Source: JAGVYF01 sp041650315
GTDB taxonomy: Archaea; Nanobdellota; Nanobdellia; Woesearchaeales; JAGVYF01
Reading direction: 5' to 3'
Length of the DNA stretch: 64,000 bases
Assembly (NCBI GenBank): GCA_041650315.1
Contig: JBAZLJ010000001.1
Span: forward strand, 186,001 to 250,000
Part shown: positions 16,541 through 25,886 of the stretch, one piece after another
How positions within the stretch are numbered: position 1 is the first letter of the stretch
How the letters are laid out: the number at the start of each line of letters is the position of its first letter
The notes under the pieces: model-generated
What the model saw: only the letters and a program-made list of their open reading frames with translations
The model's database searches: none
Told to the model about the DNA's origin: nothing
Made by a program: the position numbers and the translations under genes

Positions 16541-17195
16541 ATAATTTCTTAGAACTTTTTGTCAAGACTTTACCGCCGACTTCTAACGTGTCTTCTATCC
16601 TGATTCCGAACTTATTGCTGAAGTAGATGCCGGGTTCTATCGTTATGATGTCGCCCTTGTTCAGCGTTTGGACTGGGACTTTCTTTCTCATCGATAGTCT
16701 TGGCTTGTCGTGGATTAGTTTGCTCACGCCGTGGCCTAGACTGTGATATTGATGCTCGAAATAACTTTTCAATTGCTTCTTGTTGAATAATGCGAGCTCT
16801 TTGTTGGTCATTCCGGGTTTTACGTGTTTAATATCATTCTCTTGCACTTGCTTGAGGAAATTATAGAATTTTAGTTCGTATTTGGTAGGTTTGCCGATGT
16901 AAACCATCCTAGTCATATCCGAGCAGTATCCATTGTATTTCGCACCCATATCGATTATGCAGAATCCTTTCTGCCATCTGTTTTCAGGTTTGTGATGGAT
17001 GCTTTTGGGATAAGGCAATTTCCCTATAGAAACTATCGGCGGGAATGCGGGTTTTACTCTGAGTTTTTTGAATTCGTTCCTAATGAATCTTTCAACATCT
17101 TTTTCAGAATGAAATCTGCTAAAATTTTTTAATACGTTGGAATATACTTTGTCTGTTATCTTGCAGGCTTTCTTGATAGAATCAAGCTTGTTCAT
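16524..17195 (-). CDS. M24-family metallopeptidase (Xaa-Pro dipeptidase-like)
   Basis: Pita-bread-fold peptidase with all five expected metal ligands: D82 and D93 (IIDMGAKYNGYCSDMTR), H155 (HSLGHGVS), E187 (TIEPGIY) and E201 (RIEDT). At 223 aa it is the catalytic domain alone, without the N-terminal domain of prolidases. Its ATG overlaps the iorB stop (ATGA), so it is in the iorAB operon, consistent with peptide degradation feeding amino-acid fermentation. Confidence 0.88.
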   Translation of the reverse strand: MNKLDSIKKACKITDKVYSNVLKNFSRFHSEKDVERFIRNEFKKLRVKPAFPPIVSIGKLPYPKSIHHKPENRWQKGFCIIDMGAKYNGYCSDMTRMVYIGKPTKYELKFYNFLKQVQENDIKHVKPGMTNKELALFNKKQLKSYFEHQYHSLGHGVSKLIHDKPRLSMRKKVPVQTLNKGDIITIEPGIYFSNKFGIRIEDTLEVGGKVLTKSSKKLSIFSD

Positions 17196-17791
17196 TTACT
17201 TTTGTAGCCTAAATTGAATATCTTAATATTGTCAGCCAATGATTTCTCAGGCACAACTGATTTCATCGCATAAAGGACAGCTTCTCTGCTCAAAGGTAAT
17301 ACTTTCTCTTTAGTGACTCTGCCTAAAATATAAGCATTTGCGAGCATTGTGTACTTGGTCTCTTTTTCAGTTGCATAAGTCGCATCCATTTCAATCACTT
17401 TCTTAGATACGCTCTTCAATGTCTTCTTAACTTCAGTTATAAGCGGATAATGTATTTCATCACGATAAGTTATATTTGGGATTTGCCTTTTTGTGTCGAA
17501 CATTATAACAGTATCCTTATTTGCGAATTTCAGAGCTTTCAATGCTTCCAATGGCTCGTGGGCAATCAATAGATCAGCATTGCCGCCGCCTACCATAGGC
17601 GACATTATTTTCTTCTTTCCAATCCTGAGATGGACTGATAATGATCCGAAACGCACTGCCAATCCATGCAGTTCGCTTGCTTTAACATCGAAGCCTTGCT
17701 TGACTGCAGCTCTCGCTAGAATTGCTGCTATAGTTAATACGCCTTGACCGCCTACTCCTACAATGATTGTGTCATATATCTCTTTTTTCAT
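17192..17791 (-). CDS. iorB: Indolepyruvate ferredoxin oxidoreductase, beta subunit
   Basis: The gamma-type subunit of 2-oxoacid:ferredoxin oxidoreductases: TIIVGVGGQGVLTIAAILARA at the N-terminus, ASELHGLAVRFGSLSVHLRIG, and GGGNADLLIAHEPLEALK. With IorA it oxidatively decarboxylates aryl pyruvates to acyl-CoA and reduced ferredoxin. The start at 17791 overlaps the iorA stop by 4 bp (ATGA); a longer ORF start at 17947 lies inside iorA and is rejected. Confidence 0.95.
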   Translation of the reverse strand: MKKEIYDTIIVGVGGQGVLTIAAILARAAVKQGFDVKASELHGLAVRFGSLSVHLRIGKKKIMSPMVGGGNADLLIAHEPLEALKALKFANKDTVIMFDTKRQIPNITYRDEIHYPLITEVKKTLKSVSKKVIEMDATYATEKETKYTMLANAYILGRVTKEKVLPLSREAVLYAMKSVVPEKSLADNIKIFNLGYKSK

Positions 17792-19617
17792 GTTTCTTTT
17801 CTCGCAGATATAGCTGATACTGGGCATACTTGCGAACATGCGCTGCAGCCCCAGCATAGGCTTGGATCGATAAATACTTTGCCGTCTTTCTCTTTTTCTA
17901 TTGCAGGACATGCGTATTTTTCTACGCAAGTATTGCACCTTATGCATTTCTTTTGATCAATCTCAAATATAGGAACTTTAAATCCTTCTTTCCTGGATCT
18001 TCTCATATACTGCAATCTGCATTCGCCTTTTGATACTAGCAGAGAAGTACCTGGTTTAGCATAGGCATCTTTAATTTTCTGAGTAGTCTCTCTTAGATTA
18101 TAGCAATTGGCAATAACTACGTTATCTACTCCGCAAGCTCTTCCGACATCTTCTATTCTCAATGCTTTTGTCGGTTCGCCCATTGCGGTAATTCCTGTAG
18201 TAGGATTAGGCTGGTGGCCAGTCATGGCTGTCCAGCGATTGTCTAATGCAATCAGCAATGAATTAGCTTTATTGAATACGTCATTAACTAACGCAGGTAT
18301 ACCTGCGTGGAAGAATGTGCTGTCTCCGATGAATGAGACGGGTTTCTGTTGTGTTGATTTGGCAATTCCATGTGCTATTCCTTGCGCGGCACCCATAGAT
18401 ATCACGAAATCTTCCATCTGTGTTGGTGGATATATGCCTAAGATGTAGCATCCGATGTCTCCTGCCAATACGGTTTCTGGCGGCACTGACTGCTTGACTG
18501 ACCAGAACGATGCTCTGTGCGGGCAGCCTGGGCAGAATGTAGGCAATCTTCTTGCCGTCTTAATTTCTTTCTGTTCGACATATTCGATTTTAATCTTGAA
18601 TATCTCACTAAACGCTAAAGTCACTATTTCTTGATTAAGCTCGCATGTGCCTGGAAGATGATTTTTACCAATTATTTTGGTCTTGATATTGGCCTGTTGA
18701 GCGATAAATGAAATTTCTTGTTCCATAATAGGTTCAAGCTCTTCTACCACTATAGCAGTCTCTAATTCTTTTAAGAATTTCTTGATTTGCTCTTCGGGGA
18801 GCGGATTGGTCATTCCTAATTTAAATATTGGGATTTTCAAGTCTAATCTTTCCAATGCTTCCATAACATGACAGAATGCGACTCCCGTGGTTATAACGCC
18901 TATTTTTCCTTTGCCGGGAATTATCTTATTTAAATCAGTGATTTTTTTCAGCTTATCCATGTTCATATTCAATTCTTCATGGACGCAGAGTATGTCTGGC
19001 GGCATGTTTCTTGTCTTGTAATCTTTAGTATATTTTCCAATAGTTTTGCCTTTTATTATTGGATCAAGTTTGACTATTCCGCTGGCATGAGATACTCTCG
19101 TAGTAGTCCTTAATATGATTGGGAGTCTGAATTTTTCAGAAATTTTATAGCCAAATTTAACGAAATCTTTACAATCTTGCGGATCTGACGGCTCAAGAAC
19201 TGGAATATGGCCCATTCTTGCGAAGAATCTTGAATCCTGCTCAGATTGGCCGGATGAATGGCAGCCTGGATCATCTGCGCACACTATTATCATCCCGCCT
19301 TTCACGCTGTGATAGACAATAGGAAGAATGGAATCGGATGCGACATTCATCCCGAAATGCTTCATGCTTGTCATTGAACGGACGCCTGCGAATGCTGCGC
19401 CAGCGGCCACTTCTGTGGCTACTTTCTCGTTTGTGGCGTATTCAAAGTATATGCCTGCTTCTTTCGCAATCTCTGAGAATGTCTGGCCTATTTCTGAAGA
19501 AGGAGTTCCTGGGTATGATGCGGCTAGGCCTATGCCTGATTCCAGCGCGCCTCTGACTATGGCTTCATTGCCTAAGAGGATTGTTTTCCCTTTAGGTTTC
19601 AGAACGTCTTCTTTCAT
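17788..19617 (-). CDS. iorA: Indolepyruvate ferredoxin oxidoreductase, alpha subunit
   Basis: A 609-aa fusion of the pyrimidine, TPP-binding and ferredoxin domains. Motifs: LLGNEAIVRGALESGIGLAAS at the N-terminus, FCPGCPHRA, GDIGCYILG, TPP-site DNRWTAMTGHQPNPTTG, and two 4Fe-4S clusters at the end (CIRCNTC...CP and CWGCSACSQVCP). It converts indole-, phenyl- and hydroxyphenylpyruvate to aryl-acetyl-CoA. First gene of the iorA-iorB-M24 peptidase operon. Confidence 0.96.
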   Translation of the reverse strand: MKEDVLKPKGKTILLGNEAIVRGALESGIGLAASYPGTPSSEIGQTFSEIAKEAGIYFEYATNEKVATEVAAGAAFAGVRSMTSMKHFGMNVASDSILPIVYHSVKGGMIIVCADDPGCHSSGQSEQDSRFFARMGHIPVLEPSDPQDCKDFVKFGYKISEKFRLPIILRTTTRVSHASGIVKLDPIIKGKTIGKYTKDYKTRNMPPDILCVHEELNMNMDKLKKITDLNKIIPGKGKIGVITTGVAFCHVMEALERLDLKIPIFKLGMTNPLPEEQIKKFLKELETAIVVEELEPIMEQEISFIAQQANIKTKIIGKNHLPGTCELNQEIVTLAFSEIFKIKIEYVEQKEIKTARRLPTFCPGCPHRASFWSVKQSVPPETVLAGDIGCYILGIYPPTQMEDFVISMGAAQGIAHGIAKSTQQKPVSFIGDSTFFHAGIPALVNDVFNKANSLLIALDNRWTAMTGHQPNPTTGITAMGEPTKALRIEDVGRACGVDNVVIANCYNLRETTQKIKDAYAKPGTSLLVSKGECRLQYMRRSRKEGFKVPIFEIDQKKCIRCNTCVEKYACPAIEKEKDGKVFIDPSLCWGCSACSQVCPVSAISARKET

Positions 19618-19727
19618 TTTCGGCCTCTTTTGATGATTAGAATTAAGAGTCTGGAAGTTTATAAATGTTTTGTAGGTGGATTATTTAACCGCAATCTATA
19701 TAAAATCTTGATTTGAATGCGTTAGTT

Positions 19728-20159
19728 ATGGAAGGCATACATAAACTCTGCAGACAAACTCCTTTGTATGATAAGCTTTTCATGACCATACAGCAGAAGG
19801 AGATTGAGGAACACGAATATTTCATTAGAGCTAAATTCGTTGTTAAGTATGAACGTGAAATCACTGGGTTAACACTTTTAGGCGTAATGAATCATTGGAC
19901 GCAGTTCGGTTATGCTGAGCATTTCCGTGAACGATTTGATGAACATTATCTCGAATATGTGTTAGATACTTGCTATAAAACATGCAATTTCAAATGTCAT
20001 GGTATGAAACGTCCTGATAAAGCAGATAGTGGATGCACGCTTTCCATTGAACAAATACATAAATTTCTTGAAGATGGTCCAGACATGCCCCATTCTGAAA
20101 AACGTGAGCTCTTGAGCGATCTTTCTGAACTTGAAATCCTTGTAGGTAAAAAACCATAA
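19728..20159 (+). CDS. Hypothetical Cys-containing protein, 143 aa
   Basis: A soluble protein with a central Cys/His cluster (CYKTCNFKCHGM...SGC) that may hold zinc or an iron-sulfur cluster. No family recognised. A TATA-like TATATAAAATC lies about 25 nt before the ATG at 19728, favouring it over a TTG at 19713. It is the only gene between iorA and dys. Confidence 0.6.
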   Translation: MEGIHKLCRQTPLYDKLFMTIQQKEIEEHEYFIRAKFVVKYEREITGLTLLGVMNHWTQFGYAEHFRERFDEHYLEYVLDTCYKTCNFKCHGMKRPDKADSGCTLSIEQIHKFLEDGPDMPHSEKRELLSDLSELEILVGKKP

Positions 20160-20313
20160 GGTTTTTAAATAGATACTTGAGGATATAGGTTTATGAACGC
20201 TAAAACTTTATTTGATTCGGTTAGTCATTCAGGCCGATAGATATAGCTAGATTTCTCGTACATTTTTCAGACATTTTCACAACGCTCATATTTCGTTTTC
20301 AAAGGTGAATAAA
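20160..20313 (+). promoter_or_regulatory. Long leader of the deoxyhypusine synthase gene with a 15-codon uORF
   Basis: A TATA-like TTTTTAAATAG at about 20162-20172 predicts a transcript starting near 20192, about 120 nt before the dys start. The leader opens with a possible 15-codon ORF (ATG 20193, stop TAG 20238-20240) and ends with AAAGGTGA 7 nt before the ATG at 20314. Most genes here are leaderless, so this length is unusual. Confidence 0.3.
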
Positions 20314-21285
20314 ATGGTAAAACAATCAGTTGAAGGTTATCAAGTAACTCCTACAATCAATCTAGATCATCTGCCGCATATCCGCGGTTATGATTTCGAA
20401 CAGAAGTTCGATTTCGATAAATTCATTTCCTCGTTTGGCAATACTGGTTTCCAGGCGTCTAATTTAGGCAAGGCGATTGAGATTGTGGATTTAATGAGAG
20501 AAGATAAGGCGACTATATTTTTAGGATGCACTTCTAATCTTGTGAGTTCAGGATTACGCGACATAATCAAGTATCTTGTGAAGAATAAAATGGTGCATTG
20601 CTTTGTCACTTCGGCTGGTGGCATTGAAGAGGATATTATCAAATGCTTGAAGCCATTTGTGCTTGGCAGTTTTGATGCATCAGGCAAGATGTTGAATGAG
20701 AAAGGCGTGAATAGGATCGGCAACATTTTTGTTCCTAACGATAGGTATACTTATTTCGAGATGTTTATGGACAAATTCTTCGCAAGGATTTACGCTGAGA
20801 AGAAACAATGGAGTACTGTTGAGTTCATTTCTGAATTGGGTCGCGAAATAAATAATGAAGAATCTATCTTGTATTGGGCTTTCAAAAATAACATTCCAGT
20901 GTTCTGTCCGGCTATAACTGATGGTTCTCTGGGCGATATGATTTATTTTTTCAAGAATCAGAAAAAAGATTTTGTTCTTGATGTGTCTGGCGACATGAAG
21001 AAGATTGTTGATTTATCAATGAATTCCGAGAAGACTGGCGCAATCATACTCGGAGGCGGCGTATCAAAGCATTACATATTGAACGCTAACATATTCCGCG
21101 AAGGGCTTGATTATGCAGTGTATGTGAACACTGCGCAGGAATATGATGGTTGCGATTCGGGCGCGAAAATTGATGAAGCAGTTTCATGGAGCAAGATCAA
21201 ACCAGATGCTGTCGGCGTTAAAGTGCATGCAGATGCTACTTTAGTATTCCCTCTGATTGTAGCTGCGACGTTCGGGAAGAAATAG
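20314..21285 (+). CDS. dys: Deoxyhypusine synthase
   Basis: Transfers the aminobutyl group of spermidine to a lysine of aIF5A (gene at 36787). NAD-binding and active-site segments: TSNLVSSGLRDII, VTSAGGIEEDIIKCL, AITDGSLGDMIYF, and EYDGCDSGAKIDEAVSWSK with the catalytic lysine at its end. The ATG at 20314 is preferred to the GTG at 20305 because AAAGGTGA is a better ribosome-binding site for it. 323 aa is normal. Confidence 0.96.
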   Translation: MVKQSVEGYQVTPTINLDHLPHIRGYDFEQKFDFDKFISSFGNTGFQASNLGKAIEIVDLMREDKATIFLGCTSNLVSSGLRDIIKYLVKNKMVHCFVTSAGGIEEDIIKCLKPFVLGSFDASGKMLNEKGVNRIGNIFVPNDRYTYFEMFMDKFFARIYAEKKQWSTVEFISELGREINNEESILYWAFKNNIPVFCPAITDGSLGDMIYFFKNQKKDFVLDVSGDMKKIVDLSMNSEKTGAIILGGGVSKHYILNANIFREGLDYAVYVNTAQEYDGCDSGAKIDEAVSWSKIKPDAVGVKVHADATLVFPLIVAATFGKK

Positions 21286-21287
21286 AT

Positions 21288-22448
21288 TTATTGTTTCCAG
21301 GCCTGCTTCTGCAGGTGCTTTTCCAATCTGTCCATGGCTATCTTGATCGTGTCGAGCTTTGTCGCGTATGAGCAACGGATGTGGCCTTCGCCTGAAGCGC
21401 CGAACTCTATTCCCGGGACTACTGCGACTTTCTGTTTCAATAAGTTTGATGCGAATTTGTAGCTATCTTTTGAGTAATTTTCTATATTGGAGAATGTGTA
21501 GAACGCGCCTTGCGGCATCGGTGTTGATAGACCCATTTCATTCAATCTCTTAACTATGAAATCTCTTCTTGTCCTGTATTCCTTAACCATATTGTCTGTG
21601 TATTTCCTTGGCAGACTCAATGCTTTGATTGCTAGTAACTGCGATATTGTCGGTGCTGTTAAGCTAGAGTAAGTATGCACTTTAGACATTGCTTTCGCTA
21701 ATTCTTCATTAGCTACTGCGTAACCTACTCTGAAACCGCACATAGCATATGATTTGGAGAATGATTGGAACGTAACTACATGTTTCTTCATTCCGTTTAA
21801 ACTACCTATTGAGATATGCTTCGCGTCGTATACTATTTTTTCGTAAGCTTCATCTGAGAATATCAATAGATCATTCTCAATCGCAATGTCTGCCACTTCT
21901 TCGAGAATTTTCTTTTTCATAACTGTGCCTGTCGGGTTTGACGGGCTGTTGAGCATCAATACTTTTGTTTTCTTCTTGTCAATTGCTTTTTTCAAGTCGT
22001 CTGGGTTTAGTTGGTAATTGCTCTCTTCCTTGAGTTCGACTGGCACGACTTGCGCATCAATCAGTTCGAACATCGGAAGATATCCCATGAAACATGGTGA
22101 TGGTAATACTACTTGTTCGCCAACATCTAGTGTCGCCATGCTCGCTAATAATAGCGCTTCTTGACTGCCGCATGCGACTATCACGTTCTCTGGTTCAACT
22201 TCAATCTTGTTCTCTTTCTTGAGTTTCTTGACTATCGCTTCTCTCAAGTCAGTCCTGCCTGCTGGTGAAGAATAATGGTTGCAATTGCTTGCTACTCTTT
22301 TTATTTCATTGATTAATGGTTTAGGCAATGGGAAGTCTGGTTCGCCTGGTCCGACAGAAGCTATGCTTTTGTCTTCAGAAGCTATCTTCATGAGCTTGCC
22401 AATGACTGCTTCAGGCAATTCTTCCTCTCTTTCAGAAATGTGATTCAT
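21288..22448 (-). CDS. Class I/II PLP-dependent aminotransferase
   Basis: Aspartate/aromatic aminotransferase fold: SVGPGEPDFPLP and YSSPAGRTDLREAI at the N-terminus, NSPSNPTG substrate loop, SDEAYE, and the PLP lysine in FQSFSKSYAMCGFRVGYA. It probably transaminates aromatic or branched amino acids to 2-oxoacids, supplying IorAB. Convergent with dys, 2 bp between stops. Confidence 0.93.
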   Translation of the reverse strand: MNHISEREEELPEAVIGKLMKIASEDKSIASVGPGEPDFPLPKPLINEIKRVASNCNHYSSPAGRTDLREAIVKKLKKENKIEVEPENVIVACGSQEALLLASMATLDVGEQVVLPSPCFMGYLPMFELIDAQVVPVELKEESNYQLNPDDLKKAIDKKKTKVLMLNSPSNPTGTVMKKKILEEVADIAIENDLLIFSDEAYEKIVYDAKHISIGSLNGMKKHVVTFQSFSKSYAMCGFRVGYAVANEELAKAMSKVHTYSSLTAPTISQLLAIKALSLPRKYTDNMVKEYRTRRDFIVKRLNEMGLSTPMPQGAFYTFSNIENYSKDSYKFASNLLKQKVAVVPGIEFGASGEGHIRCSYATKLDTIKIAMDRLEKHLQKQAWKQ

Positions 22449-22528
22449 TCGTCTTGATTATGGATTTTTAGTTATATAAAGGTTTTGTTAAGAAACAGAA
22501 TAAAATAAAGAAAATAAAAATGAGGCGT

Positions 22529-22897
22529 TTAGTCCTCAGATTCTTCTTCGTGTACTTTCTTTTCGTACTTCTTCAGGCATTTCTCTGAGCAGAACCTTTC
22601 GACTTCTTCATCGATCTCTTTCTCGATTACGTTCTCTAATAGGGCTTTGCCACAGTTCTTGCATTTCGCGCCTCTGCCTTCTTTTTCTTCGCCTTCCATG
22701 AAGCCTTCTTCTTCTGCGCTTATCTCGTCATCTTCAAGCATTTTAGCTCTTCCTTTGTGCTTGTAGACGTCTTCGTCTTCTTTGCCAGTGTCTAGCGCAA
22801 GATCTTCTTCTTCATCTTCGCTTAGTTTTTTCTTTGAATCTGGTTCTTCATCATCTGAAAAAGTATCATCTTCATCATATTCGTCATCTTTTGCCAT
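22529..22897 (-). CDS. Acidic protein with a TRASH-like zinc finger
   Basis: A very acidic first half (runs of D/E) is followed by CKNCGKALLENVIEK and CSEKCLKKYEKK, a two-pair Cys motif like the TRASH/MYM finger. The start at 22897 is fixed by GGAGGTC 8 nt upstream. Such proteins are often metal sensors or ribosome-associated; the role here is unknown. Similar acidic-plus-zinc design to the gene at 42454. Confidence 0.7.
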   Translation of the reverse strand: MAKDDEYDEDDTFSDDEEPDSKKKLSEDEEEDLALDTGKEDEDVYKHKGRAKMLEDDEISAEEEGFMEGEEKEGRGAKCKNCGKALLENVIEKEIDEEVERFCSEKCLKKYEKKVHEEESED

Positions 22898-23004
22898 TGT
22901 ATCTGACCTCCTAATGGTATTTTTCATGTTTTTTGCATTATAAAAGGATTTCTTTTGTTTAACATATAGAAAGATATTTATTCAATTAAACTATCAAATA
23001 AGTA

Positions 23005-23343
23005 ATGGAATTACGCAATTACAAGGTATGTTCAGGGTTGTTTTCTAAAGCGTTTGGTCTGATGTTCCATCTTAAACCAAAGAATCTTGTTTTTACATTC
23101 CCATCTGAGCGTAAAGTGCCGTTGCATATGATGTTTGTGTTCTTTCCTATAGATGTATTGTTCTTGGATTCATCTTATCATGTTGTAGAGGTGAAGAGAC
23201 ATCTTATGCCATTTAGATTCTATAATCCCGTGCATAAAGCGAGATACGTTATAGAATTAGCTGATGGAGCAATAGAAAAAGAAAGAATAAAATTAGGTGA
23301 AATTATCACCTTTTATGGAAACTCTGGACTGCCAATAGTATGA
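23005..23343 (+). CDS. DUF192 family protein
   Basis: The DUF192 fold is visible: SGLFSKAFGLMF, then FPSERKVPLHMMFVFFPIDVLFLD, VVEVKRHLMPFRF and the ARYVIELADGAIEKERIKLG end. 112 aa is usual. The family is widespread and of unknown biochemistry. Convergent with the membrane protein gene at 23306, overlapping it by 38 bp. Confidence 0.85.
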   Translation: MELRNYKVCSGLFSKAFGLMFHLKPKNLVFTFPSERKVPLHMMFVFFPIDVLFLDSSYHVVEVKRHLMPFRFYNPVHKARYVIELADGAIEKERIKLGEIITFYGNSGLPIV

Positions 23344-23650
23344 ACCAGCCGAATATTACCCATTTGAAGTAAGGCATGAATTCTAATATGACATCCAATC
23401 CAGATGAGATTGTATCCAAATAATTAAGATATTGATTGTTTATTTTCAATAAATAATTAATTACGCCTTGAGCGATCATCCATAGCAAGATTATGTTCAA
23501 TAATCCCATGAATGCGCCTAATGCTTTCTTGTCCTTCATCACGGTTGATAATAAGTCATCGACCATAGGGAATATTTTTGTGATCATGAACCATCCGCCT
23601 ATGACTATGAATATGCATGAGAATATATTTGCTATCCAGACATCTACCAT
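23306..23650 (-). CDS. Predicted three-helix membrane protein
   Basis: Hydrophobic segments at residues 5-24, 47-66 and 88-108 and a short basic end. It has a TATA-like TATATATA upstream and GAGGTGTT before the ATG. Family not recognised. Confidence 0.55.
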   Translation of the reverse strand: MVDVWIANIFSCIFIVIGGWFMITKIFPMVDDLLSTVMKDKKALGAFMGLLNIILLWMIAQGVINYLLKINNQYLNYLDTISSGLDVILEFMPYFKWVIFGWFILLAVQSFHKR

Positions 23651-23709
23651 TCTAATAACACCTCTTTTTTCTAGTATATATATAGAAGTTGATATATAAA
23701 AAGGTTTTG

Positions 23710-24075
23710 CTAAATCCGTTCTAAAACTATCCTAATCTCCACTTTTTCATCTTTAAGAAGATTTGTATTTCCAATCTTAGTATTCCATGGCAGTTTGTAA
23801 TTCATGACAATTATCTGCATACCTTTCGGTTTAAGGAATCCTTTTTGGAGATCGCATCTTAATCTAGTGTTATTAGATAAGGGGGTTCTATCCTTTAGAT
23901 AGGAATTGACATTTTCCCACGCGATAGAAGGGTTATTGTATTCTCCGACTTTACCCAAAATCTCTGGACCTAATGACATGTCTTGATTTACTTTATGAAA
24001 TAGTATTGTTGCTCTTGTAGGCAATACAAATACTTCATTTATCATAGAAGGAATATGCGAAACTATGTCATTCAT
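23710..24075 (-). CDS. Hypothetical protein, 121 aa
   Basis: A soluble mixed alpha/beta product with several hydrophobic strands (EVFVLPTRATILFHKV, GMQIIVMNYKLPW) and a basic Lys/Arg-rich middle. No motif recognised. It follows the methyltransferase gene at 24101 on the same strand by 25 bp, so it may be co-transcribed. Confidence 0.5.
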   Translation of the reverse strand: MNDIVSHIPSMINEVFVLPTRATILFHKVNQDMSLGPEILGKVGEYNNPSIAWENVNSYLKDRTPLSNNTRLRCDLQKGFLKPKGMQIIVMNYKLPWNTKIGNTNLLKDEKVEIRIVLERI

Positions 24076-24100
24076 ACATAATCAAGAGTGTTTTAGATAT

Positions 24101-24913
24101 TTAAGCTTTGCTTGCTTGGACGCTAGAACTCTCATCATCTCTTTTGATGTCTCTGAAACCCGCTTCTTTTAGTTTCTTCATTATCTCTCCGATGAAGTCG
24201 CGGCCTTTGTTGATACCTACTTGCGGAAGATAGTGGTACAGATGTCCGCCTTTTTTTAGGACTCTGAATACTTCGATGTAGTTCTTCGCAGCGAAGAAGT
24301 CGCCGGATTCGTGAATTGTGCCTGCGTCTAGGATTATGTTATCAAACTGCTCGTTCTTGAATTTCTTTACTTCTTCCGTGAGGTCGCCCATCTTCTGCGT
24401 AATATTGATCTTAGTGAATAATTCCTGCGACCAGGGATTGAGTTTCGCCACTTCTATAACGTTCGGGTCTAATTCGATTGTCGTGACATGCTTCGCGTGA
24501 TTTGCAGCTGCGATTGCTGTGTAGCCTAGGCCTGTGCCAGAATCTAATATTTCACCTTTGAGTTGCGCTTTCTTGATTTTCTCTACGAAAAGCATCTTAT
24601 GCATAGGTGTGGCTGAGATTTTTAGAATTGGTTTGTTCTGAGTCGGGACTAATTTGTATAATTTATTGGTTTCGTCTGAGAAGAATTGAACTTTGAGGAG
24701 TTTGTCTTTGTCTAGCAAGTAGCAAGTCTTGTCATCGTCCCGGATTTTGATTGGTTCGACTTCTTGAGCGTTTGGGAAAACGATCTTTCCGTCTTTGAAT
24801 GTGACTTTTGCTTTTGTTATGCCCAAGTCCAGCGATGTCTCTAGATGTGTCTTGCCGTGCTTTATTGCGTCATTCATCTTTCGCAATTCCTCTGAGCTTA
24901 GGATGTAGTTCAT
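24101..24913 (-). CDS. Predicted archaeal SAM-dependent methyltransferase (COG2521-like)
   Basis: A substrate-binding N-terminal part is followed by a Rossmann methyltransferase: EILDSGTGLGYTAIAAANHA (SAM motif I), TTIELDPNVIEVAK (motif II), DNIILDAGTIHESGDF (motif IV) and FRVLKKGGHLYHY. It belongs to an archaeal group with undefined substrate. Its ATG overlaps the end of the TrmG10 gene (ATGA), so the pair form an operon and an RNA substrate is plausible. Confidence 0.82.
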   Translation of the reverse strand: MNYILSSEELRKMNDAIKHGKTHLETSLDLGITKAKVTFKDGKIVFPNAQEVEPIKIRDDDKTCYLLDKDKLLKVQFFSDETNKLYKLVPTQNKPILKISATPMHKMLFVEKIKKAQLKGEILDSGTGLGYTAIAAANHAKHVTTIELDPNVIEVAKLNPWSQELFTKINITQKMGDLTEEVKKFKNEQFDNIILDAGTIHESGDFFAAKNYIEVFRVLKKGGHLYHYLPQVGINKGRDFIGEIMKKLKEAGFRDIKRDDESSSVQASKA

Positions 24914-25803
24914 TTTCTCAACACGAATATTTCCTTGGATAATGATTTGTTATGATAATGAGTAAAGTGTTGGACTATTTTATATTTGCTTTTTTTAAGG
25001 ATGGATTCTGGCTTTATGAAATTCGGCAATCCTAACACTATTGTGTCTGCTTTGATGTTATTGAGGAATTTTGTCAATAAGGTTTTCACATTTCCGACTT
25101 TTGTGCTCTTTCCATATGGTAAATCAGTGGCGATGTACTTGTAATGCTCTTTTATGGTTGTCGCATCTTGTCGTTTTAGCTTTACATTAAGCTTGTAATG
25201 CTTCATGTTGATCTTTGCCCTGTTTAGCATGATCTGGTCTATGTCGCTCCCTACAGGTTTTAACCCTGCGAATCCTGCTTCAATCAGAATTCCGCCTGAA
25301 CCGCAGAATGGGTCTAGCAGTTTGTCGCCTTTTTTCGCTCCGGTTAAATTGATCATAACTCTCGCCAATTTTGGATTCATCGAACTTGGATGCGGTTCTG
25401 GTCTGAATTTATTCTTTCTTTTTTCGAAGTCTTCTTCATTATGGAATAATTCTATTGCGTAATATTTCTGATTGAGAATTACTATCTTTGTCTTCGGTTT
25501 TGTAAGATTGACTTTAGGATTCTTGAGTTTGTGCCAGATTCTGCCAGCTACTGCTCGTTCATCCATTCCGTGCGCTCTGACACAGAAACTGCCTTTGTAT
25601 AACTTTTGCCAGTTAATCTTTGTTTCATCTTCGCCAAGATATTTGTGCACTGCTTTTGTGTAAGCCAATGTCTTGTAATGCTTTGCTGTGTCCGAGAACA
25701 GCAAGTTTCCTATTAATGCGAATTGTTTCGGTTGATTTTGCGCTAATACTTCTGCTTCTGCCAATCTCAAGTCTTCTTTGCTGAGTTCGAAGATGAATTT
25801 CAT
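24910..25803 (-). CDS. trmG10: tRNA (guanine-N2)-methyltransferase TrmG10 family
   Basis: N-terminal THUMP-like domain (MKFIFELSKEDLRLAEAEVLA...), then a class I methyltransferase: PEPHPSSMNPKLARVMINL, KLLDPFCGSGGILIEA, VGSDID and the catalytic ATDLPYGKST (DPPYG-type). This family makes m2G or m2,2G10 in tRNA. I start at 25803 on the family N-terminus; the longer frame to 25905 runs into the promoter. Coupled by ATGA to the methyltransferase gene after it. Confidence 0.87.
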   Translation of the reverse strand: MKFIFELSKEDLRLAEAEVLAQNQPKQFALIGNLLFSDTAKHYKTLAYTKAVHKYLGEDETKINWQKLYKGSFCVRAHGMDERAVAGRIWHKLKNPKVNLTKPKTKIVILNQKYYAIELFHNEEDFEKRKNKFRPEPHPSSMNPKLARVMINLTGAKKGDKLLDPFCGSGGILIEAGFAGLKPVGSDIDQIMLNRAKINMKHYKLNVKLKRQDATTIKEHYKYIATDLPYGKSTKVGNVKTLLTKFLNNIKADTIVLGLPNFIKPESILKKSKYKIVQHFTHYHNKSLSKEIFVLRK

Positions 25804-25886
25804 TTGTTTTAGTTTGATTTGCGTGCTTATAAACGTTGCTTTTGATTGGCGTTTGATTAAAATATTTAAGTTTTGATTAAACGAGT

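Noticed and set aside
17792..17947. Longer start for iorB
   Set aside because: It lies inside iorA; the ATG at 17791 gives the exact ATGA overlap and the family N-terminus.
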